A stretch of DNA of 64,000 bases, taken from positions 2,914,001 to 2,978,000 of the forward strand of contig JAIOWQ010000002.1 of NCBI GenBank assembly GCA_020975405.1, written 5' to 3'. Each line of letters begins with the position of its first letter. The stretch's first letter is position 1. Both the position numbers and the translations under genes were made by a program. This document shows, piece by piece, positions 56,700 to 64,000 of the stretch. This DNA is from Keithomyces neogunnii. Its lineage: Eukaryota; Ascomycota; Sordariomycetes; Hypocreales; Clavicipitaceae. The notes below the pieces were generated by a model, which did not search any database, had not been told where the DNA came from, and worked only from the letters and a program-made list of their open reading frames with translations.

Positions 56700-58130
56700 G
56701 GAAAAGGATATCCTAAAGAAATATAAGATCTACCTAGTTAGACCTAATAAGAGGAAGATTATTAATAATACTATAATAAAGCTTATAGTAATAGGTAAGG
56801 TCTATAGAACTACTAGATAGGTACTATTTATATTCCCTATTTTTATTATATAGGTTAGTACTAGTAAAGCTAGGAAAGGCTAAATAGTTATAGATATTAG
56901 AGGCCTTAATACTATAATAATACTAGATGCCTACCCTATAAAATAGTAGGATTATATTATTAGTAAAATAAATTAAGCAATATATATTACTATTATAGAT
57001 ACTATATTATTTTACTATTAATAGCTTATCTACCTAGACTTAAGATAGGCGTTTATAATAGTAATATATAGAGGGTAGTTTATATTCTATATTCCTATTA
57101 TAAGATATAAAGGCTTAAATATATATATATAAAGATATATAGATAACCTCTTAAGAGGCATAGTAGCTAATATATACTATAATAATATTATTATAGTATT
57201 AGTAAGCTTTTAGTAATATATATAAGACCTATAATAGACTTTTTATAGACTTATATAAGCTAATATATCTATTAGACTCTCTAAGTTATTTATAGTATAC
57301 CTAGTAGCTATAGTATTAGGTAAATTAGTTAATTCTATAGGTATTATAATATCTATAGAAAAGTTAGTAGTAATAAGTAATCTAGAATTCCTAGCTATCC
57401 TTAAAAGTTTAGAGCATTTACTAGGATTTATAGGGTTACTCTAATATAATATTCCTTAATATATAGCTATTATAGATCTATTATAGGAGCATAAGACTAA
57501 GCTATTATAAGCATCTTAGAAAAGGAAAATGCTAATAGCTAAGTTAAAGCTATAAAGATAAGTATAGGCTTAGGCTATTAGATATATAGTACTAACTAAG
57601 AAAGAAATTAATGCCTTTTAGTAGCTTAAAATAGTATTAATAGACTATAAAATACTAATAATATACTCTACTAACTAAACCTTATTTATTAACTTTAATA
57701 TCTCTAGATAAGGAATAGGCATAATAATTTATTACGTTAAAGATAGAGTAATTTATAAGCTAATAATAGCTAATAAGATTATAAAGTATCCGCCTTATAT
57801 AGCTATATAGCTAGTAGCTTTTCTCTCTTATATATTATCTAGGGCTAAGAAGAGATACTAGGCCATAGAGATAGAAATCTATAGATATATCTAGACATTA
57901 TAGAAAGCTAGATTATAGATTAAAGCTATAGAATAACTACTAGTAATCTGTTTTACTAATCACTACTCTATTATTAATATGGTACACTAACTAGATATAG
58001 TAAATATATCTAGTTAGTATATAGTTAATAAAAAACTTATTAGAGCTATAGAGTATATTAGCTAGTTTAATATAGAGTCTTATATAAATCAGGTAAGGAA
58101 CACATTATCCTAGATATGCTTAATTACTTA
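56700..58130 (+). pseudogene. reverse transcriptase and RNase H region (degraded)
   Basis: The RT block with IDIRGLN (56890-56910) and DAYP (about 56935) is visible. The catalytic motif region at 57175-57186 reads Tyr-Tyr-Asn-Asn instead of Tyr-x-Asp-Asp; both changes fit G to A in a TG context. The thumb block with LEHLLGFIGL (about 57410-57440) and the RNase H block follow in frame across many TAG/TAA stops. The enzyme is dead. Confidence 0.8.
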
Positions 58131-58639
58131 CTAATAATTTGTCTAACCTATAATAAGGATGCCCTAGGATAATTAGAAGAAATGCCTAATAATAGGCTAG
58201 AATATTAGATTACTAAACTAACTATATATTAAGCCTATATAGATAAAGGCCTAGTAGCTAGCTTATTTAGTATATTACTAGAATTTAAGAAATATCTATA
58301 GAATAGGTATAAATAGGATCCTAAATAGAGATAAGTTAAAGAAGTCTTATAAAAGAATAATAAATTATAGCAGGATAACTAGGCAGTATTACTATATATT
58401 TTAACTAATAACCTCTTATAGAAGACTATAGAGGGATTACTAGACTGTCTATATATGCCTTAAAGCGTCCTTAAAGAGTTATTTAATATAATCTATAATA
58501 GTAACTATATTAGATATAATAAGATTATAGAGCTTCTATAACTATTCTATATTATAAAAGCCTCTATAAGACTATAAAAATATATAGTAGAATATAAGAT
58601 TTATAATAAATACTATCCTAGGAGATATAAGAAATATAG

Positions 58640-59530
58640 TAACCTATAGCTACTCTTATTACTACTAATACTATATTTTATAATTACTATAGACTTCCTA
58701 TTATTATTACTAGAGTTACTAGAGGGAAATAATTTAATAATAGTTATTATTAATAAATTTAGTAAGTAGGTTATAATAGAGCCCTATAATATTAAAATAT
58801 TAGTAAAGTAATATATAGTATTATTATATAACTATTTACTAATAGTAAATTAAGGCATACCTAAAGTTATAATAAGTAATAGAGATCCTAGATTTCTAGC
58901 GGTAATCTAGTCATACTTCTAGAAGCTAGTTAGGATAAAGCTCCTATATTCTATAGTATATTATCTATAGATAGATAGCTAAATAGAGAGAATAATATAA
59001 TAGATTAAATTAGTAATAAGGGCATACTTTATAAACCTAGATAACCTATAAAAGTAGTAGGCAGTTATCCTAAAGCTCTAGTTTAAAATTAATAATACAC
59101 GCTCTAGTACTACAGGACTATTACTAAATAAGGTAGTTATAGGATTTACTCCTAATAATATATCTTTATTATTAGGAATATCTAAACCTAAAGCACTAAA
59201 TAAGCTATTAGAAAGACTTTAGGCGCATAATATACTAGTAATAATAGTAATCTATATGAAATACTACTATAATAAGTAATATAAGACTAAGTTTTTTAAA
59301 GTTAGAGATAAGGTATATATTAAGCTAGATAGCAGAGCATATACCATACTATTAGTAGTTAGCTTAAAGTATAGGCCTAAATATATAGGGCCTTATAAAA
59401 TTATTTAGTAGGTTAGCTAAGCAGTATATAAGCTAGAATTACTAGATAACTAGAGAATATATCCTATTATTTTAATTAACTACCTTAAGAAGGCTAGTCT
59501 AGATAGGTATAAGAGAGGATAACCTATTCT
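58640..59530 (+). pseudogene. integrase region (degraded)
   Basis: Reading through stops shows the DDE-type core (block around ISNRDPRF at about 58870-58895) and the C-terminal block VYIKL...KYRPKYIGPYKI (about 59310-59400). No chromodomain is recognisable after it. The limits are approximate. Confidence 0.7.
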
Positions 59531-59874
59531 AGAGATATTACCTAGAAAAGATAAACTAGTACTACTATAAATAGCTATATAGGTAGTTTAAATGATCACG
59601 GATTAGTAATAAGTTAGTAATAATACTTAGTATTAGGTCTAATTTAAGGGATTAGATCACACTTATAATAAGTAGGTAGATATATTAGCTTTAGTTAAGT
59701 TAAAGAACAGATTAAGTATATTTATATAATAGTTAGTAGTTAGCTAAAAGTAATAAGGTAGAAACTCACACTAACTAGTATATAATTTATATTATTACTC
59801 CTTTATAGACGCGAAATATAAACGTAACTTTAATAATAGAATTTATATAACGCAAAAATAGTAATAGTAAACAC

Positions 59875-60905
59875 AAGATACTAAATTAGATAGACCTTTC
59901 TAGCACACTATTAAGTAGTAATAGTAAAATAATAGATATAATAATAGTATTACCTAAGAGGGCACTAAAACCACGTAGGAAAAGACAGGTAATACCTAAA
60001 ACTAATAGGGTTTTTAATATAGTAGCATGCTTCTATAACACGTAATTAGTACTAGGCTACCTAATATTACTATTCTTAGTAGAGATTAGTCCTATTATAT
60101 TAGTATATATCTTAAAAGATATCTAGGCTAGGATAGATTAGTAATTTTTTAAAAAATACCTTAAGTTCTTACTAAAGACTATTAACCTATTAAATAATAG
60201 GCTAATTAAATATATTAAGGGTAGGAGCATAGATAATATGGTAAGAGCCGTACTTATAGCCCTTATCTAGGGCAAGATATAGATTAGTAAACTAAAGAAA
60301 GTTATTAATATAACCTAGGAAAAAGCATAAATATGGCAGAGGCTACTAGATAATAATAGACTAATATTTTATCTTATAATAATAAATATATAACCCTTAA
60401 AGGGAGCATATTAGAACCCTAATTATTCCGTATAAAACGTAGTAGTAATATAGGTAATAATAGATACTTTAACAGTAATAGCTGTAACTCTAATAGCTAT
60501 AAGCATAATTATAATAATGCCAGACGTGCACACCACTCCTAAGGTCATAGAGGAGATAATAGCAGAGGGAGCAGATAACAGACACATAATACTCTAAGAC
60601 CTATTACAGATTATCTATACCACGTTATAGCAGTACTATCAGTCAGAAGACTTTAGATATTCAGTCATTAACATCCTATAAGGAGCCATCATAGGCATAC
60701 AGGCGATAGGAGGCCCGCAAGAACAAAACCATAATAAGGACGGCCATAAGGATGGCGATAGCCAACAGGAAGCCATAGAGGACGACGGGAACAGCCAGGA
60801 AGAAGAAATAGAAGACGACGGGGATAGCCAAGACAACGGGGACAGCCAGGAAGAAGAAATAGCAGCTATAACATTAAGAATAAGGACTAATAGTCAGGAA
60901 AACTA
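59875..60905 (+). pseudogene. extra reading frame 3' of integrase, acidic C-terminus
   Basis: One frame runs from about 59875 to the stop at 60903-60905. It is interrupted only by TAA/TAG at positions where CAA/CAG or TGG would be the RIP precursor. It reads through KRALKPRRKRQ, IWQRLLDNNR and PLKGAY. From about 60517 the DNA is far less mutated, with only three stops, and encodes an acidic repeat, EDDGNSQEEE / EDDGDSQ / GDSQEEE (about 60770-60865). No known domain is recognised. It lies between integrase and the 3' LTR, where most Gypsy elements have no gene. It could be an element-specific accessory protein or captured host sequence. Confidence 0.5.
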
Positions 60906-60937
60906 ACAAGGACGTTAGATCATAGTTAGCGGCATAA

Positions 60938-61041
60938 TGTCATAGGATAGGTCAGGTGACACTGGGTGACACTGTACTGTCCCCATAGCATTAGCGCTAG
61001 GCCATAAGGAAATGAGAGGACACACCTTCCTACATCTAACA
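60938..61041 (+). repeat. 3' LTR, 104 bp
   Basis: Matches 52898-53001 at 102 of 104 positions. Both differences are RIP-type transitions (CA to TA at 60943; TG to TA at 60949), both at the edge nearest the mutated interior. Confidence 0.88.
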
Positions 61042-61046
61042 GGCCG
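61042..61046. repeat. 5-bp target-site duplication, right (GGCCG)
   Basis: Matches 52893-52897. Removing one copy with the element rejoins ...GTCGGGCCG to TGCTACTG.... Confidence 0.85.
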
Positions 61047-63740
61047 TGCTACTGAAAGGGCCCTGGAACCCAAGTACCTTTTTCGCCGAAGCTGGCGGCA
61101 GTGGGATCCCGACCGTGGAACCCTTCTGAGAAGCTGGCTGGCCTTGTCAAAACACCAGACAGCAGATGTGATTTGCTGATTGAAGTGAAGCAAGTGAAGC
61201 CAGCCAGCTCGCAGCTTGCCACGGAACCCGTACGACGAGGACCCCCCTGAGGGCTTGTTGCAGAGCTGCAGAGCTGCGGCGTACTCCTTGGAGTGGACGG
61301 AGTGCCAACACGCAGACAAGCGCCCATGCTCCAATAATAGAATGTGGCCATGATACATGCTGGGTGCTATCCTTCTTTCCTATAACTGCTCCGTCCGTGA
61401 CAGGCGCATCCATCACAAGCTTTACGGGCTGGGGCAGTCTCGAGAAGCCTCGAGCAGCTAAATAGGTACCTACCTAGGTAAGTAGGTAAGTATTAATTAC
61501 CTAGGTACTTAGTAGTATTGAGCACCCTGCCAAAAGGCACTACCATCAGCCCTGTCCGGCTTGTTCCTGTATGGCACCTCCAACCACGCCGCCGAAACCC
61601 AAAATCCCTATTACCCGACCCCCCCCCCCCCATATCACGTCCAGGAACACCGCACTCAGAGGGCCGCAACGACCAGTCCGTCACAAACAACGCCAGGCTC
61701 CACCCTCACGTCGGCGGCGGTCGGTTTACCCAGGTTGGAAGAGACCGTCAATTGGAGCTGTGGATTTTGAGCTTTAGCTTCCTGGATGACTCCATACCGC
61801 AATTTCCTTGACACAACGAGTACACTGGAGTATGCACGAGAATGTGACCCTTGTTTGGTTGGCACACCCACTGACAGTGGTGTGTTATTACTTGGCAAGA
61901 CCCATCGTTCCCTCACGAGGACCTGTACCACCCAAAGACGACAGTGTGTCGTAGTGGTCGGGTGCTCGCGCCAGCGTTTGCATTTGACGAGCGCTCTTGG
62001 GTTGCTTCACAATCGGCTGCCCGTCAACATGAGTACTTTATGCATTCTACCGAGGAACCGCGCGGGTCGGCTATACCATTGACTCCTGCTCCGACTACCA
62101 ACATTTATGGAGTAGTCGTAATGAGCATGGCATACTGTACGAGACGATGACTAGAGTGGACATGCTCGAGTTGTTGGGCTGTATTTAAGCCACAGCCAGC
62201 GCCCGCCAAGGGCTGAGTTCCAGGGCGGTGCTAACATAACGTACCAAGGCAGACAGTATTGTTGTTGTTGCCTTGATCGGCCTGTTGTTGATGGCATCCA
62301 ATCTGTGCCGCCTTCTCACCGAGTATTTGCAGTCCGGTAACACTAATGCACTCTCCAGAGGGCACGTGGAGCCGGGCTTGCTGATACGAATATAAACTTC
62401 CCGATGCCGACTTGAGGTTTATTGCTCCCTCCCACGTGCTCTCATCCTTCGGCAGGGTCTGATGGGGAAGAAGCTGTTGGGATTGGCCAGAGACCCGCGG
62501 GGGTGGTTTTTTTTTTTTTGGCAGACGGAATGCCTTCTGCCCTCTCAAGTGGCGTCTCGTGAATTTGAATGTTGAAAATTCTCCGACGACCTTTGTTTTC
62601 AATTAGAGTTTCGGCTCTGACCCTGCGACTGTGGGCCAATTTTTCTTTTTACTCTCTTTACCAGAGACGCGTGGTGTGGTGTGACAAAGAGCCCATTCAG
62701 CAACCGCGTGGCGCGCACGCCTGGCATGCTTGCCGCCCCGCCCATCGTGAACATTCGGGAAAACGAGCTGCAGATCTGCATTTTTTTTTTTTTAATTGGC
62801 ATCTACGGAGTACTCGCTCGTCAGTCATCATGCCGACGGGACGTCTTGACCAAGCGTTGAAAGGAAAAGATAAAGGAAAGAAAAAAGCCGGAAAAAGATG
62901 ACATCAAACTCAAGGACCAAGCCAAGACAGAAAGCGGAGCCCATCTTGCGCGCCAAGACAACAAGTCAGTCAGGGGAACTGGTTGTTTCCGCCTCAGGTC
63001 CGCCATATGAACCAAAGAGACGCTCCATTTCTAAAATTGCACGCCTGCCAAGAACTGTACGCTTCAACCCGAGAGGCCGTGGTGCATTTCCGTGGACCGG
63101 GGAGAAGCATCCCTTGGCCTTTTTGCGGGCGAGTACTTAAATAGTAACATGGGAGGCTGACTCCTGATCCACGACGGCGAATTATTCAGGCCATCTCACT
63201 TGCCCTGGCCGATCGACGCATCCTCCCGTGATGGACACGGGCCGTGGGTTAGATTTTGGACGAAAGGCGCGTTGTTGTGAAGAGGTCAGTGGTCCTGGCG
63301 GGTTTCATCTGTACACCCATGTCGATAACCAAGATGAGCTCCTGGGCGCGCCCATAACACATAACACGGGCCAAGCGGCCATCAGATGACGCCGACAGAC
63401 AAGTTGCGAGTGGCCAGTTGCAATGTCAATAATTGCCATCTCCGCACCTAGGCAGGTAATCATAATTCCTTGTCATCTCCATCGCGAACCCCATGGCTGA
63501 CAGTTGCACTCAGTAAGATGAGAGACGCACGGAGCACGCCATGAAACTTGTTTGAACCCAGACGGCACGTTGAAAATGCAACCAATGCACGCTTTGGATG
63601 ACGAGTTGATTCGGCCCATATATCCAGAGGCAAGGCACTGGCAATATCACTTCGATATCCGGTTCGGTTACAAACAAATAAACAGCATTCTTCTCAGGTA
63701 CCAATCGCACCAAATGCACGGCCAGTCACACGCAGACAAA
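61047..63740. other. long gene-free spacer (2.7 kb)
   Basis: No gene supported. Near 61460-61510, TACCTAGGTA-type palindromic steps repeat several times (AGGTACCTACCTAGGTAAGTAGGTAAG...). The open frames at 61518-62150 and 62231-62901 overlap on both strands without motifs. T runs at 62509-62519 and 62779-62793 are simple homopolymers. Confidence 0.45.
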
Positions 63741-64000
63741 TCACTCTCTCCTCAACAACTCTCTCAGTCTCTTCTCAATCACTTGCCTCCCCTCCAATGT
63801 GTTCCAAACTTCGTGTCCTGCCCCATTCACTATGTCCCACTTCTTCAAATTATCCGTCAGGCTCGTCAGGTCCCTCTGTTTCCTCTCCCAATTCCTGCTT
63901 CTCTTCACCTCGACCCCAGAACTGACTACTACCAAGGGGGTGTCCCTCTCCTGGATCTGACGACTGCTCTGTACATCGCGTTTTGTAAAGGAATCCAGCA
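63741..64000 (-). CDS. alpha/beta-hydrolase, C-terminal part (gene runs off the window)
   Basis: The frame is open from the window edge to the stop at 63741, about 85 residues. It reads LDSFTKRDVQ, then TPLVVVSSG (the beta strand before the acid loop), RNWERKQRDLTSLTDN, and then GAGHEVWNTLEGRQVI. The last block carries the catalytic His of the hydrolase triad (GAGHEVW), followed by a final helix ending LRELLRRE. This is the usual C-terminal end of fungal alpha/beta-hydrolases of unknown substrate. The nucleophile Ser and N-terminus lie beyond the window. Confidence 0.8.
   Translation of the reverse strand, partial: LDSFTKRDVQSSRQIQERDTPLVVVSSGVEVKRSRNWERKQRDLTSLTDNLKKWDIVNGAGHEVWNTLEGRQVIEKRLRELLRRE

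Larger units (their letters stand above)
52898..61041 (+). mobile_element. Ty3/Gypsy-order LTR retrotransposon, RIP-degraded
   Basis: Element of 8144 bp with 104-bp LTRs and a GGCCG target duplication. Between about 53.1 and 60.5 kb the sequence is extremely rich in TA steps and poor in CA/TG. No open frame of 60 codons survives on either strand over about 7.6 kb. Read through stops on the plus strand, the order gag-like, RT, RNase H, integrase is recognisable, which is Ty3/Gypsy order. The stops seen are TAG or TAA where Gln or Trp would be expected, as RIP (C to T in CA on either strand) produces. The element is in the opposite orientation to LRG1. It cannot encode any active enzyme. Confidence 0.9.

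Noticed and set aside
52898..61041. The 104-bp flanking repeats read as a very long target-site duplication or as capture of DNA at a staggered break.
   Set aside because: They begin TG and end CA, and a separate 5-bp duplication (GGCCG) lies just outside both copies. They are therefore LTRs of the element itself.

Overview
The window is eukaryotic, from a filamentous ascomycete. Most genes carry short introns (about 42-171 bp, most 50-75) with GT..AG ends and GCTAAC/CTAAC-like branch sites. Recognisable products are typical of Sordariomycetes, and one retroelement shows the AT-saturated pattern expected of repeat-induced point mutation (RIP). A Hypocreales-type genome would fit the small secreted cysteine-rich protein and the amidases, but no marker in the window proves the order.

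Layout. Positions 1-23 kb are gene-poor and accessory-like. They hold a fungal-specific gene with one in-frame stop (111-786), a frameshifted relic of another fungal-specific family (2666-3440), a 10-cysteine secreted protein (4472-4786), a single-pass membrane protein (6313-7165), an 8-exon membrane-anchored amidase (9005-11420), a decayed NB-ARC/TPR NOD-like receptor (12231-13855), a C2H2-like regulator (17356-18879) and a small two-helix membrane protein (20142-20896). Long spacers between them hold foldbacks, tandem repeats and a 657-bp TIR element with a TAA target duplication (22456-23112).

Positions 23-52 kb are mainly conserved core genes: an APH-like kinase-fold protein, cytosolic Asp-tRNA synthetase (DPS1), two small unknown genes, a general amidase, GFA1 (hexosamine/chitin precursor synthesis), proteasome beta subunit PRE4 divergent from a mitochondrial HMG-box protein, an uncharacterised 407-aa protein divergent from ERG26 (sterol C4 demethylation), and the LIM-RhoGAP LRG1. 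GFA1 (UDP-GlcNAc for chitin), ERG26 (ergosterol) and LRG1 (Rho control of wall synthesis) all bear on the cell surface, but nothing shows that they are co-regulated; this looks like ordinary gene order.

Positions 52,898-61,041 are one complete Ty3/Gypsy-order LTR retrotransposon: 104-bp LTRs beginning TGTCA and ending TAACA, a 5-bp target duplication GGCCG, a gag-like region, RT/RNase H/integrase remnants, and a further reading frame 3' of integrase. The interior is so mutated that no open frame of 60 codons survives over about 7.6 kb, while the LTRs and the last few hundred bases are nearly intact. It sits 755 bp upstream of the LRG1 start codon. The final 3 kb is mostly non-coding and ends in the 3' part of an alpha/beta-hydrolase gene that runs off the window.

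Exon boundaries were worked out by hand from splice signals and frame continuity. No database search was possible, so family names rest on recognised motifs.
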